A DNA stretch of 64,000 nucleotides from Bordetella pseudohinzii (GTDB lineage Bacteria; Pseudomonadota; Gammaproteobacteria; Burkholderiales; Burkholderiaceae_B): NCBI RefSeq assembly GCF_000657795.2, contig NZ_JHEP02000001.1, forward strand, positions 124,001-188,000, read 5' to 3'. Under the pieces are notes generated by a model. The model ran no database searches. It saw only the letters and a list, made by a program, of their open reading frames with translations, and had not been told where the DNA came from. Shown in pieces: positions 52,486 through 61,857 of the stretch. How positions within the stretch are numbered: position 1 is the first letter of the stretch; every line of letters starts with the position of its first letter. The position numbers and the translations under genes are program-made.

Positions 52486-53199
52486 TCAAGCGGCCTGGCC
52501 GCGCAGGGCTTGCAGGCGGACCCGCTGGCGGCCCTGGGCGTCGAAATTCTCCGGCGCCAGCCACTGCTCGAAGCCCGCGCGCAGGGCCGGCCATTCGCCG
52601 TCGATGATGGAAAACCAGGCCGTATCGCGCGAGCGGCCCTTGTAGACCACGGCCTGGCGGAAAATCCCCTCGAACTGGAAGCCCAGGCGCGCGGCCGCCT
52701 GGCGCGACGGCGCGTTCAGGCTGTCGCACTTCCATTCATAGCGCCGGTAGCCCAGCTCGTCGAAGACCCGCCGCATCAGGAGGAACTGCGCCTCCGTGGA
52801 AATCGGCGTGCGCTTGAGCAAGGGCGAGAAGGTCACATTGCCGACTTCGATCACGCCATTGGGCGGGTCGATGCGCATGAGCGACAAGGTGCCCACGGCC
52901 CGGCCGCTGGCGCGGTCGATGACGGCGAAATGCAGGGGGTCTTCGCTGGCCGAGGCGCGCTCGCAGTAATCGCGGTAGCGCTGCACCGTCTCGAAGGGCC
53001 CGACCGAAAGATAGGTCCAGTCGCGCCCATCGGGCGCGGCGCGGTAGGCGGCAAACAGGTCTTCGGCGTGGCGCTGGGCATCCAGGGGCTCCAGGCGGCA
53101 AAAGCGGCCCTCGACCGGCGTGCGCGGCGGGCGCGGGCGCGGCGTCCAATCCGGCAGGGGTTCGCCGATGGGCTGGTCATAGGGGTTCAGCAAGGCCAT
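52486..53199 (-). CDS. GNAT-family N-acetyltransferase (RimJ/RimL-like)
   Basis: 237 residues. RFCRLEPLDAQRHAEDLFAA start and NVTFSPLLKRTPISTEAQFLL then EWKCDSLNAPSRQAAARLGF (acetyl-CoA and substrate sites) are typical of the Acetyltransf_3 branch. It would acetylate a small amine or protein N-terminus. GGAG lies 6 bases before the ATG. Divergent from the MocR regulator across a 101-bp gap; a regulatory link is possible. Confidence 0.88.
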   Translation of the reverse strand: MALLNPYDQPIGEPLPDWTPRPRPPRTPVEGRFCRLEPLDAQRHAEDLFAAYRAAPDGRDWTYLSVGPFETVQRYRDYCERASASEDPLHFAVIDRASGRAVGTLSLMRIDPPNGVIEVGNVTFSPLLKRTPISTEAQFLLMRRVFDELGYRRYEWKCDSLNAPSRQAAARLGFQFEGIFRQAVVYKGRSRDTAWFSIIDGEWPALRAGFEQWLAPENFDAQGRQRVRLQALRGQAA

Positions 53200-53273
53200 G
53201 TGAGTCTCCGCGCAACAAGGTTAGTAAACATGTCTGACTCTAGGGGAATCCGTGGCATCATAGAAAGCACCAG

Positions 53274-53289
53274 AACAAAGTATTTTGTT
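53274..53289. promoter_or_regulatory. Short inverted repeat between the GNAT gene and the mocR-type gene
   Basis: AACAAA (53274-53279) and TTTGTT (53284-53289) flank GTAT, in an AT-rich patch 11 bp before the regulator start. GCAC/GTGC flanks add partial symmetry. Plausible site for the GntR-type DNA-binding domain of the regulator. Confidence 0.4.
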
Positions 53290-53300
53290 AGTGCCACGCC

Positions 53301-54764
53301 ATGGAAGACCCCACCCGCCTCGTCCTGCTGGATGCGCCCCTGTCGCCGGGCGGCATGCCGCTGCAGCGCCAATTGCTGCAACGCCTGAAGACGGCCATCC
53401 TCGAAGGCCGCCTGGCGCCGGGCACCCGGCTGCCGGCCTCGCGCGGCTTGGCCGAGGCGCTGTCGATTTCGCGCAACACCGTCTCCATCGCCTATGAGCA
53501 CCTGGCCGCCGAAGGCTATGTGCTGGCCGACCGCCAGGGCACGCGGGTCGCGCCGCTGACGCGGCAGCGCAAGGCCGGGACCGACCTGGCCGCCCAGGAA
53601 CCGGCGCGCGTGGCGCGGCGCCTGACGCGGCTGGTGCGCACCCCGCACGGCACGGGCAGCTATCTGGCGCTGCGCCCCGGCCAGCCGGCGCTGTCGCACT
53701 TCCCGGCCGCAGCCTGGCGCCGGGCCCTGGACCGCGCCATGCGGCGCGGCGGCGCGGACAGCCTGTCCTATGGCGAGCCGGCGGGCGAGCCGGAACTGCG
53801 CGCCAGCATCGCCCGCTATCTGGGCGTGGCGCGCGGCGTGCACTGCCTGCCCGGGCAGGTCGTCATCACCGAAGGCACCCAGGAGGCGCTGGCGCTGTGC
53901 GTGCGCCTGCTGGCCGATCCGGGCGACATCGCCTGGGTCGAAGACCCCGGCTACCGCGGCGCCAAGACCGCCTTCTTCGCCGGCGACCTGGACGTGCGCC
54001 CCAAGCCCGTGGATGTCGAGGGCCTGCGCCTGCAGGCGCGGGACTGGGCCGAGGGCCCGCCGCGCCTGGTCTACGTGACACCCTCGCACCAATACCCCAC
54101 GGGCGGCGTCATGCCGGCCGCGCGGCGCCTGGACCTGATCGCCCAGGCGCGCCGGCACCAATCGTGGATCATCGAAGACGATTACGACAGCGAATTCCGC
54201 CATCACGGCGAACCCATCGCCGCCATGCAGGGCATGGCCCCGCAGGCGCCGGTGCTCTATATCGGCAGCTTCAGCAAGACCATGTTCCCGTCGTTGCGCA
54301 TCGGCTTCGTGGTGCTGCCCGAGCGGCTGGTCGAGGCCACCCGCGTGGCGGTGGCCGAGCTGCTGCGCGGCGGCCACCGCCATGAGCAGCTGGCCCTGGC
54401 TGATTTCATTGAAAGCGGAGAGTTCAGCCGCCACCTGGGACGCATGCGGCGGCTGTACCGCGAGCGCCAGCAGGCGCTGCGCGCGGCCCTCGCGCGCCAC
54501 CTGGACGTCGCGCACACCGTCGAGGGCGGCCAATGCGGCCTGCACCTGACCTTGCGCCTGCCCGCCAAGCATGACGACAAGCGCATTGCCATGGACGCCC
54601 TGTCCCACGGCATGCAGCCCCAGCCGCTGTCCGGCTTTGCGCTGGCCGCGCCGGAAAACGGCCTGGTGCTGGGCTATGGCAATACGGCGGCGGAGCTGTT
54701 CGATCCGCTCGCGCGGCGCCTGGCGCAGCTCACCCGCCAGGCCAGGCGGGCGGCGCCGGCCTAG
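53301..54764 (+). CDS. MocR-type regulator: GntR DNA-binding domain fused to aminotransferase I domain
   Basis: 487 residues. The N-terminal GntR winged helix (LPASRGLAEALSISRNTVSI, about 45-64) is joined by a linker to a PLP fold I domain; Lys326 in IGSFSKTMFPSLR should bind PLP, and EDDYDSEFRHHGEP is the conserved Asp loop. MocR proteins sense PLP or PLP-aldimines and activate neighbours such as pdxST, gabT or ptx; no such genes are adjacent, so the target may be the divergent GNAT gene. Confidence 0.93.
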   Translation: MEDPTRLVLLDAPLSPGGMPLQRQLLQRLKTAILEGRLAPGTRLPASRGLAEALSISRNTVSIAYEHLAAEGYVLADRQGTRVAPLTRQRKAGTDLAAQEPARVARRLTRLVRTPHGTGSYLALRPGQPALSHFPAAAWRRALDRAMRRGGADSLSYGEPAGEPELRASIARYLGVARGVHCLPGQVVITEGTQEALALCVRLLADPGDIAWVEDPGYRGAKTAFFAGDLDVRPKPVDVEGLRLQARDWAEGPPRLVYVTPSHQYPTGGVMPAARRLDLIAQARRHQSWIIEDDYDSEFRHHGEPIAAMQGMAPQAPVLYIGSFSKTMFPSLRIGFVVLPERLVEATRVAVAELLRGGHRHEQLALADFIESGEFSRHLGRMRRLYRERQQALRAALARHLDVAHTVEGGQCGLHLTLRLPAKHDDKRIAMDALSHGMQPQPLSGFALAAPENGLVLGYGNTAAELFDPLARRLAQLTRQARRAAPA

Positions 54765-55057
54765 CCGATCAGGGCGCCCAGCAAGAGCGCGGTGAGCACC
54801 AGCCAGAAAATCCCGCTCAGGATGGAGCGCCGCGCAAAGGCCTTGATGCCGGCCCACAGCATCATCAGGCCGATCAGCAGCAGCGCGAAATTCATCACGT
54901 TCGGGCTCATGCCCAGGGAGGCCGCCATCCCGCTGAAAAAATCGCCCAGGGCGCCGAAAAAGCCGCCAAATAGCCAGTGCAGGGCGTCGGACACCCATTT
55001 GATGCCCTGGCCCACGGCCGCTCCCGCGCTACTGAAAAAACCCGTCTCTGCCTGCAT
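54761..55057 (-). CDS. Small inner-membrane protein, unknown function
   Basis: 98 residues. A Gly/Phe-rich amphipathic first half (residues 1-48) is followed by two helices (FALLLIGLMMLWAGIKAF and ILSGIFWLVLTALLLGALIG). No recognised family. The stop shares the palindrome CTAG with the MocR stop (54761-54764). Clean frame and compact placement suggest a real gene. Confidence 0.6.
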   Translation of the reverse strand: MQAETGFFSSAGAAVGQGIKWVSDALHWLFGGFFGALGDFFSGMAASLGMSPNVMNFALLLIGLMMLWAGIKAFARRSILSGIFWLVLTALLLGALIG

Positions 55058-55185
55058 GACGCCTCAGCTGTCCACTTTGCATGGTTATATCCGATTTGGC
55101 CGGCGGGGCTTGGTTTGGAGAAACGCCGGAACGCGGTTTAATAGCGATGGTCGCCGGCGCTGCCGGCCTTGCAACAAGGATACTC

Positions 55186-56544
55186 ATGGCTTTCGATTTT
55201 GACCTGTATGTCATCGGCGCGGGCTCGGGCGGTGTTCGCGCAGCCCGTTTCGCGGCAGGTTTCGGCGCCCGCGTGGCGGTCGCCGAAAGCCGCTACCTGG
55301 GCGGCACCTGTGTCAATGTGGGATGCGTGCCCAAGAAGCTGCTGGTCTATGGCGCGCACTTCAGCGAAGACTTCGAGCAAGCCGCCGGCTTTGGCTGGAC
55401 GCCCGGCCATCCCGGCTTTGACTGGCATACGCTGATCCAGAACAAAAACCGCGAAATCGAACGCCTGAACGGCATCTACCGCAATCTGCTGGTCAACAGC
55501 GGCGTGACGCTGCACGAGGGCCACGCCCGCATCGTGGACCCGCATACGGTCGAGATCAACGGCAAGCGCCATACGGCCGAGCGCCTGCTGATCGCCACCG
55601 GCGGCTGGCCCTTCGTGCCGGACATCCCGGGCAAGGAACTCGCCATCACCTCCAACGAGGCCTTCTTCCTGAAGCAATTGCCGCGCCGCGTGCTGGTGGT
55701 GGGCGGCGGCTATATCGCGGTCGAATTCGCCTCCATCTTCAACGGCCTGGGCGCCGACACCACGCTGGCCTACCGGCGCGACCTCTTCCTGCGCGGCTTT
55801 GACCAGAGCGTGCGCGAACACCTGCGCGACGAGCTGCAGAAAAAAGGCATGACGCTGCGCTTTAACACCGACATCGCGCGCATCGACAAGCTGCCCGACG
55901 GCACGCTGGCCGCCACCCTGCTCGACGGCTCGGTGCTGGAGACCGACTGCGTCTTCTACGCCACCGGCCGCCGCGCCATGCTGGACAACCTGGGCCTGGA
56001 GAACACCGCCGTCAAGCTCAATGAGCAAGGCTATATCGCGGTCGATGAGCTGTTCCAGACGGCCGAGCCGTCCATCCTCGCCCTGGGCGATGTGATCGGC
56101 CGCGTGCCGCTCACGCCCGTGGCGCTGGCCGAGGGCATGGCCATCGCCCGCCGCCTGTTCCGCCCCGAGGAATACCGCCCGGTCGACTATGACCTGATCC
56201 CGACCGCGGTCTTCAGCCTGCCCAATATCGGCACCGTGGGCCTGAGCACCGAAGAAGCCCTCAAGCGCGGCCACCGCGTCAAGCGCTTCGAGAGCCGCTT
56301 CCGCCCCATGAAGCTGACGCTCACCGATGCGCAGGAGCGCACGCTGATGAAGCTGGTGGTCGACGCCGACACGGACCGCGTGCTGGGCTGCCACATGGTG
56401 GGCCCGGAGGCCGGCGAGATCATCCAGGGGCTGGCCGTGGCCCTGAAAGCCGGCGCCACCAAGCGCATCTTCGACGAAACCATCGGCATCCACCCCACGG
56501 CGGCCGAAGAATTCGTCACCATGCGCACGCCGGTGGCCGACTGA
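55186..56544 (+). CDS. gor: Glutathione-disulfide reductase
   Basis: 452 residues. FAD motif [18 protein letters not shown], redox pair Cys42/Cys47 in CVNVGC, NAD(P) motif [19 protein letters not shown], and catalytic His436-Glu441 in HPTAAEE. The Arg residues in [11 protein letters not shown] after the second Rossmann motif fit NADPH use. It keeps glutathione reduced. ATG 55186; longer starts run into promoter sequence. Flanked by unrelated genes. Confidence 0.94.
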   Translation: MAFDFDLYVIGAGSGGVRAARFAAGFGARVAVAESRYLGGTCVNVGCVPKKLLVYGAHFSEDFEQAAGFGWTPGHPGFDWHTLIQNKNREIERLNGIYRNLLVNSGVTLHEGHARIVDPHTVEINGKRHTAERLLIATGGWPFVPDIPGKELAITSNEAFFLKQLPRRVLVVGGGYIAVEFASIFNGLGADTTLAYRRDLFLRGFDQSVREHLRDELQKKGMTLRFNTDIARIDKLPDGTLAATLLDGSVLETDCVFYATGRRAMLDNLGLENTAVKLNEQGYIAVDELFQTAEPSILALGDVIGRVPLTPVALAEGMAIARRLFRPEEYRPVDYDLIPTAVFSLPNIGTVGLSTEEALKRGHRVKRFESRFRPMKLTLTDAQERTLMKLVVDADTDRVLGCHMVGPEAGEIIQGLAVALKAGATKRIFDETIGIHPTAAEEFVTMRTPVAD

Positions 56545-56551
56545 GCGCCGC

Positions 56552-57058
56552 TCAATCGCGGGCGAGCAAGGCCTCGTAGACCGCCGCGTCGCCCGCCGAA
56601 TAGCAGCAGAAGATGACGCGCCCGATGCCGGGCGCGGCGCGCAGGGTCTGGCGGACCGCGTCCAGGGCGACCGGCGCGGCAAGCTCCAGCGGATAGCCGT
56701 AGACGCCGGTGCTGATGCACGGAAAGGCGATGCTGTGCAGCGCCTGCGCCGCCGCCAGCTCGATCGAGCGCCGGTAGCAGGCGGCCAGCAGGGCCGCCTC
56801 GCCATGGCCGCCGCCGCGCCAGACCGGCCCCACGGCATGGATCACGAAACGCGCCGGCAGCGCAAAGCCCGGCGTGATCCTGGCTTCGCCCGTGGGGCAG
56901 CCGCCCAGCGCGCGGCAGGCCTGCAGCAGGCCCGGCCCGGCAGCCCGGTGGATGGCGCCGTCCACGCCGCCGCCGCCCAGCAGGCTGCGGTTGGCCGCGT
57001 TGACAATGGCGTCGACCGACAGGGTGGTGATGTCGGCCAGTTCGACTTCGAGGTTCAC
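56552..57058 (-). CDS. Macrodomain protein (O-acetyl-ADP-ribose deacetylase, YmdB-like)
   Basis: 168 residues, one macrodomain. [20 protein letters not shown] and AIHRAAGP (residues 15-42) form the ADP-ribose loop, and [12 protein letters not shown] the second; this is the MacroD-type arrangement. It hydrolyses O-acetyl-ADP-ribose or removes mono-ADP-ribose from targets. GTG start at 57058 with GGAGAG at proper spacing, overlapping the DUF72 stop as GTGA. Confidence 0.9.
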   Translation of the reverse strand: MNLEVELADITTLSVDAIVNAANRSLLGGGGVDGAIHRAAGPGLLQACRALGGCPTGEARITPGFALPARFVIHAVGPVWRGGGHGEAALLAACYRRSIELAAAQALHSIAFPCISTGVYGYPLELAAPVALDAVRQTLRAAPGIGRVIFCCYSAGDAAVYEALLARD

Positions 57059-57858
57059 GCGGGCTCTCCGATGCGGCGCAGGAAGTCCATGGCCGCCGCC
57101 GGCGCCAGCGGCTTGTGCCCATTGATGAAAAAAACATAGACCTCGCGCGGCGTGCCGACGCCGATGTCGGGCAGGCGCCGCGGCAGATCGGGGCTGTGCC
57201 CCGCGGCCCATTGCCGCGCGCAGCGCGCCCAGGCGTCGAGCACGGCCGGCGCGTAGCCATGGGCGATGCCGGCGTCGGCGGCCATCAGGCGCACGTAGAT
57301 CAGGTCGGCGCAAGTGCTGTCGGTGATCGACACGAACTTGGGGCTGTCGGTCAGCACGGTCGCCACCCCATGCTCGCGCGCCAGGCGCAGATAGTCTTCG
57401 CAGTCGAAGCTGGGATGGCGCACATCGAGGACATGGCGCAGGGTCCGCCCCTCCAGCCGCGCCGGCAGCAGGCCCAGAAAGGCCCGCACATCGTCATGAT
57501 CGAAGACCTTGGTGTCGGGCAGTTGCCACAGCAAGGGCCCCAGCTTGTCGCCCAGGCGGTCGATGCCGCTTTCCAGAAAGCGCCTGACCGAATCGGCGCC
57601 CTGGCGCAGCGCGCTGCGATGCGTCGCATAACGCGGCGCCTTGAGGGCCAGCTTGAAGCCCTCCGGCACCTCGGCCGCCCAGGCCGCGAAGGTGGCCGGC
57701 TTCTGGCTGCCGTAGAAAGTGCCATTGACCTCGATGGCGCTCAACTGGCGCGAGGCATGATGCAACTCGCGGGCATGCGGCAGGCCGGGCGGATAGAACA
57801 CGCCGTCCCGCCAGGGGGGATAGGTCCAGCCGCCGATGCCGGCACGGATAGAAGTCAT
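57055..57858 (-). CDS. DUF72-domain protein (YecE-like TIM-barrel)
   Basis: 267 residues. [19 protein letters not shown] opens the domain; [26 protein letters not shown] and VLDVRHPSF follow, all DUF72 hallmarks. The fold is TIM-barrel-like; activity is not established. It is coupled to the macrodomain gene by GTGA overlap. Confidence 0.9.
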   Translation of the reverse strand: MTSIRAGIGGWTYPPWRDGVFYPPGLPHARELHHASRQLSAIEVNGTFYGSQKPATFAAWAAEVPEGFKLALKAPRYATHRSALRQGADSVRRFLESGIDRLGDKLGPLLWQLPDTKVFDHDDVRAFLGLLPARLEGRTLRHVLDVRHPSFDCEDYLRLAREHGVATVLTDSPKFVSITDSTCADLIYVRLMAADAGIAHGYAPAVLDAWARCARQWAAGHSPDLPRRLPDIGVGTPREVYVFFINGHKPLAPAAAMDFLRRIGEPA

Positions 57859-57945
57859 GCGCGCGCTCCCGTCAGGTGAGCACTATGGTAGCGGTCATGG
57901 CCGCGCCTGATGTAATCTCGCGTAACACTCCCCCTGGCGGCCCTC

Positions 57946-58578
57946 ATGCCCGATCTCAGCCATCTCCTCGGTTTTGCCCTCGTCTGCCTGGGCATGGTCC
58001 TCACACCCGGCCCCAATATGGTCTACCTGGTCTCCCGCTCGCTGTCGCAAGGCGTGCGGGCCGGCCTGATCTCGCTATGCGGCGTGGCCCTGGGGCTGGT
58101 GTTCTTCGTGCTCTGCGCGGCCCTGGGCATCACCGCCCTGCTGATGGCCGTGCCCTATGCCTATGAAGCCCTGTGCTTTGGCGGCGCCGTCTACCTGGCC
58201 TATCTGGCCTGGCAGGCGCTGCGTCCGGGCGGCCGCTCCCCGTTCGAGGTCCGCGCCCTGCCGCCCAGCTCGCCCCGGCGCCTGTTTTCCATGGGCCTGC
58301 TCACCAGCCTGCTCAATCCCAAGATCGCCGTGCTCTATCTGTCGCTACTGCCGCAATTCATCGATCCCGAGCGCGGCCATGTGCTGGCCCAGTCGCTGGC
58401 GCTGGGGTTCACTCAGGTCGGCATCAGCATCACGGTCAACGCGCTGATCACCGTCATGGCCGGCAGCATCGCCGTCTTCCTGATGCAGCGTCCGCGCTGG
58501 ATGGCCGCGCAGCGCATCCTGATGGGCTCCGTGCTGGGCGCGCTGGCGCTGCGCATGGCGCTCGAAGCCCGCCGCTGA
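57946..58578 (+). CDS. LysE/RhtB-family amino-acid exporter
   Basis: 210 residues with five or six helices. VLTPGPNMVYLVSRSLSQG (about residues 18-36) is the LysE signature, and NPKIAVLYLSLLPQFI follows near 125. These proteins export amino acids or homoserine lactones. Standalone gene; no LysR partner is adjacent. Confidence 0.92.
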   Translation: MPDLSHLLGFALVCLGMVLTPGPNMVYLVSRSLSQGVRAGLISLCGVALGLVFFVLCAALGITALLMAVPYAYEALCFGGAVYLAYLAWQALRPGGRSPFEVRALPPSSPRRLFSMGLLTSLLNPKIAVLYLSLLPQFIDPERGHVLAQSLALGFTQVGISITVNALITVMAGSIAVFLMQRPRWMAAQRILMGSVLGALALRMALEARR

Positions 58579-58671
58579 CTCCCCGCGAAACGCCCCATGC
58601 CCTCGGCCGCCTGGCCGGCCGAAGTGCGATAATGGCGGTCTGCCCAACGCCTGCGCGCACGGAGAACCGCT

Positions 58672-59793
58672 TTGACCCGCATTGACGACGCTCTGCATGA
58701 CCGGGAAGCCGGCCAGGCCGACTCCACCCAAGACACGACCCGCATCGACGGCACCCGCATTGGCGCGGTGCGTCCGCTGATTTCCCCGGCCCTGCTGCTG
58801 GACGAACTGCCCACGCCGGCCGCCGTCCAGGACCTGGTCGAGTCCCGCCGCGCCGAGATCGCCGACGTGCTGCACGGCCGCGACGACCGTCTCATCGTGG
58901 TGGTGGGCCCCTGTTCCATCCACGACCATGGCCAGGCCATGGAATACGCGCGGCAGCTCAAGACCGCCGCGGAGGCCCTCAAGGACGACCTGCTCGTCGT
59001 CATGCGCGTCTACTTCGAGAAGCCGCGCACCACCGTCGGCTGGAAGGGCTTCATCAATGACCCGCGCCTGGACGGCAGCTTCCGCATCAATGAAGGCCTG
59101 CGGCGCGCCCGCTCGCTGCTGCTGGAGATCTCCAGCCTGGGCCTGCCCATCGCCACCGAGTTCCTGGACCTGCTCAGCCCGCAATTCATCGCCGACCTGA
59201 TCGCCTGGGGCGCCATTGGCGCGCGCACCACCGAGAGCCCCAGCCACCGCCAGCTGGCCTCCGGCCTGAGCTGCCCGCTGGGCTTCAAGAACGGCACCGA
59301 CGGCGGCGTGCAGATCGCCGCCGACGCCATGGTGGCCGCCAGCGCCAGCCATGCCTTCATGGGCATGACCAAGATGGGCGTGGCCGCCATTTTCGAGACG
59401 CGCGGCAATGCCGACACCCACGTCATCCTGCGCGGCGGCAAGAATGGCCCCAACTACGATCCGGCCAGCGTGCAGGCCTGTTGCGAGGCGCTGCGCAAGG
59501 CCGGCCTGCGCGAACAGGTCATGATCGACTGCTCGCACGCCAACTCCAACAAATCGCATGAGCGCCAGGTGGACGTGGCGCGCGACATCGCCCTGCGTAT
59601 CGCCGGCGGCGAGACGCGCATCAGCGGCCTGATGATAGAAAGCAATCTGCAGCCCGGACGCCAGGACCTCAAGCCCGGCGTGCCCCTGGCCCATGGCGTG
59701 TCCATCACCGACGCCTGCCTGGGCTGGACGCAGACCGAGCCGGTGCTGGCCGATCTGGCGCGCGCCGTGCGCGAACGCCGCGCGCGCCGCTAG
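58672..59793 (+). CDS. 3-deoxy-7-phosphoheptulonate synthase, class I (AroG-like)
   Basis: 373 residues. Metal and PEP-site motifs: VVGPCSIHDHG with Cys81, MRVYFEKPRTTVGWKGFIND near 110, IGARTTESPSHRQLASGL near 182, and DCSHANSNK. It joins PEP and erythrose-4-phosphate in the first step of the shikimate pathway. Start is TTG at 58672, supported by GGAG at 58661-58664 and no nearby in-frame ATG. The feedback amino acid (Phe, Tyr or Trp) cannot be told from sequence here. Confidence 0.94.
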   Translation: MTRIDDALHDREAGQADSTQDTTRIDGTRIGAVRPLISPALLLDELPTPAAVQDLVESRRAEIADVLHGRDDRLIVVVGPCSIHDHGQAMEYARQLKTAAEALKDDLLVVMRVYFEKPRTTVGWKGFINDPRLDGSFRINEGLRRARSLLLEISSLGLPIATEFLDLLSPQFIADLIAWGAIGARTTESPSHRQLASGLSCPLGFKNGTDGGVQIAADAMVAASASHAFMGMTKMGVAAIFETRGNADTHVILRGGKNGPNYDPASVQACCEALRKAGLREQVMIDCSHANSNKSHERQVDVARDIALRIAGGETRISGLMIESNLQPGRQDLKPGVPLAHGVSITDACLGWTQTEPVLADLARAVRERRARR

Positions 59794-59862
59794 GACCGCT
59801 GCGGGTTGGCGCGCTCTCAACTATCATGGACGCTCCGTCCGCTTCCCGTCACAGGAGTATTC

Positions 59863-60198
59863 ATGAACCGGAAACTGCTGACCTTCATCCTCGCGGCTGG
59901 CCTGGCCGGCCTGGCCGGCTGCGCCGCCAACCAGCGCGCCGCGTCGTCTTCGTCCGCGCCGGCCAGCCCCAGCGGCTCCATGCTGCCCAGCGGCAAGAGC
60001 TGCGATGCCCAGCCCGCGCAGAACCTGGTCGGCCAGGCTTTCAGTGAGTCCGTGGGCGCCGATGTGCGCGGCCGCACGGGCTCGGACTCGGTGCGAGTGC
60101 TCAAGCCCGGCCAGGTCATGACGCTGGAGTACAACCCGGCCCGCGTGAACGTCATCGTCGACGGCCAGGGCAAGATCAGCGCGATCCGCTGCGGCTGA
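59863..60198 (+). CDS. I78-family peptidase-inhibitor-like lipoprotein
   Basis: 111 residues. A signal peptide with lipobox GLAGC (Cys near 20) is followed by a Ser/Ala/Pro linker, then the I78 fold with GKSCDAQPAQNLVGQAF, TMTLEY-type strand and a final IRCG; two cysteines could pair. Family members inhibit elastase-type serine proteases, but most bacterial copies are uncharacterised. AGGAG lies 6 bases before the ATG. Confidence 0.82.
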   Translation: MNRKLLTFILAAGLAGLAGCAANQRAASSSSAPASPSGSMLPSGKSCDAQPAQNLVGQAFSESVGADVRGRTGSDSVRVLKPGQVMTLEYNPARVNVIVDGQGKISAIRCG

Positions 60199-60204
60199 TC
60201 GCCT

Positions 60205-61044
60205 TCAGCCTGGCGGGCGGCGGGCCTCGGCCAGCGCCACCGTCAGGTGCATGACTTTTTTCTTCAGCGCATCGCGCTCTTCGGTCAGGCGCTGGATGAG
60301 GCCGTTCAGGCGTGCCACCTCGGCCGGATAGTCCTCGATGGCCGGGCTCTCCCAGGGCGGCGCGGCGCCGCCCGCCGCCTCGGGCGGGGCTTCGGCCTCT
60401 TTGCGCAGCCTGGCCTCGTAGCGGGCCGCCTGCAGCTCCATGCGGGCCTGGCGCGCCGCCTCGCGCAGATTCTGCCTGCCGCCCTGGGCGGCCTGCTGCT
60501 GGCGTTCCTCGGGCAGGCTGGCCACGGCCGCCGCCGCATTGATGGAAATATCCCCCGCGCGCACCGCCCGCACCAGATCCGGCACGGCGCGCTGTTCGAT
60601 GCGCTCGATCTGCGCCAGGGTGTTGCTGCTCACGCGGGCTTCGCGCGCCAGATCCTGGCGGCTAGGCAAGGGCGCGGCCGGCGCGGTCTCTTCCTGGATG
60701 GCCGGCTCGCGCGCCTGCAGGATCTGTTTCTTGCGCAGCGCCAGCACGCCTCGCTGGTAGTCCGATACGCTGCGCCGCCCGAGGTGGTTGTCTATCATCC
60801 ACAAGCGCACGTCGTCCATGGACTGGAAACGCTCGTTTTGCAGCGTGCGGAATGCAATGCCGTGCTTGCGGCAGATTTCGTAGCGATTGTGCCCGTCGAC
60901 CAGCACCTTGCCCCAGAGCACCAACGCATCGCGGCAGCCTTCGGCCAGGAGGCTGCGCTCCAGCGCGCTGTACTCATCCGGCGTGAGCGGGTCGATATAG
61001 GCCCGCAGTTCTTCATTGATCTCGATATCCATGGCGCGAAGCAT
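60205..61044 (-). CDS. ParB N-terminal-domain protein, solitary
   Basis: 279 residues. The ParB/Srx-like domain reads LTPDEYSALERSLLAEG, then LVDGHNRYEICRKHGI (about residues 45-63). A helix-turn-helix-like stretch (RQDLAREARVSSNTLAQIER) lies near 130-150, and the C-terminal third is a charged coiled coil. It resembles plasmid/phage ParB-like proteins, but no parA or parS is near. It may be a DNA-binding regulator. ATG 61032 is an alternative start. Confidence 0.75.
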   Translation of the reverse strand: MLRAMDIEINEELRAYIDPLTPDEYSALERSLLAEGCRDALVLWGKVLVDGHNRYEICRKHGIAFRTLQNERFQSMDDVRLWMIDNHLGRRSVSDYQRGVLALRKKQILQAREPAIQEETAPAAPLPSRQDLAREARVSSNTLAQIERIEQRAVPDLVRAVRAGDISINAAAAVASLPEERQQQAAQGGRQNLREAARQARMELQAARYEARLRKEAEAPPEAAGGAAPPWESPAIEDYPAEVARLNGLIQRLTEERDALKKKVMHLTVALAEARRPPG

Positions 61045-61063
61045 AACCGCTTGCGCGCCCGCC

Positions 61064-61675
61064 CTACAGCAGGCCGCGCGCGGCCAGGTCGCCGGCCACT
61101 TCGCGCAGCCGCGCCACGGGGTCGCGCAGGGCCAGCAGCCTGGCCTTGTCGGCCGGCGCCAGCGGCAGCAGCTCGCACCAGCGGTCGGCCACCCAGCCGG
61201 CCTCGTCCAGGCGATAGGGCGGCGCCACCGGCATGTCGGCGTCGTCGTGGCCCTGGCGCTGCAGGCCGGCGATCAGGCGGCCCAATGCGCCCACGGCCTC
61301 GCGCAGCGTCTCGGGCACCGGCTCGACCGGGTCGGCGGCGATGGCCTGCGCCTGCCCCGTCCACAAGCCGTAGCGGCCGCGCTCGCAGCCGGCCAGCTGG
61401 AAGCGCTCGCCGCCCCGGCAGCGCAACTCGTACAGCGCGGGCATGGGCTGCTGCCAATGCTCGATGTGGGCCAGGGTGCCCACCGGCGCCAACACCTCCA
61501 TGCCGTCGGGCGTGCGCACCTCCTGCCCGGCCAGCAGGATCACCACGCCAAAAGGCTGGCCCTCGGCCAGGCAGCGCTTGATCATGTCCAGGTAGCGGAT
61601 CTCGAACACCCTCAGGCGCAGGACCCCATCGGGAAACAGGGCATTGGTCAGGGGAAACAAGGGGATGCGGGACAT
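61064..61675 (-). CDS. LON-substrate-binding-domain protein
   Basis: 203 residues. IPLFPLTNALFPDGVLRLRV and FEIRYLDMIKRCL open the LON N-terminal domain; no AAA+ or protease domain is present. Such stand-alone proteins occur in many proteobacteria, role unknown, perhaps a substrate adaptor. It lies 19 bp upstream of the ParB-like gene on the same strand. Confidence 0.9.
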   Translation of the reverse strand: MSRIPLFPLTNALFPDGVLRLRVFEIRYLDMIKRCLAEGQPFGVVILLAGQEVRTPDGMEVLAPVGTLAHIEHWQQPMPALYELRCRGGERFQLAGCERGRYGLWTGQAQAIAADPVEPVPETLREAVGALGRLIAGLQRQGHDDADMPVAPPYRLDEAGWVADRWCELLPLAPADKARLLALRDPVARLREVAGDLAARGLL

Positions 61676-61808
61676 GCGCTTATCTTGGCATGAAACCCTG
61701 CCGCCCGGGCACCGCTGGCGACACAGTGAAACATCCTTGCCGCGGGCCCGGACTTATCATCGTTGCGCGGCCTGGGCAAAAACAGCAACAGCAAAAAAAG
61801 ATGATTTA

Positions 61809-61827
61809 GTTAGTTTTTAGGACTAAC
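61809..61827. promoter_or_regulatory. Short inverted repeat upstream of the VOC protein gene
   Basis: GTTAGT (61809-61814) and ACTAAC (61822-61827) around TTTTAGG, in an AT-rich patch about 30 bp before the VOC start. Could be an operator or a weak hairpin in the leader; no regulator is adjacent. Confidence 0.35.
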
Positions 61828-61857
61828 ATGCCAGGCGGCATCCTCCAGGAGACGATC

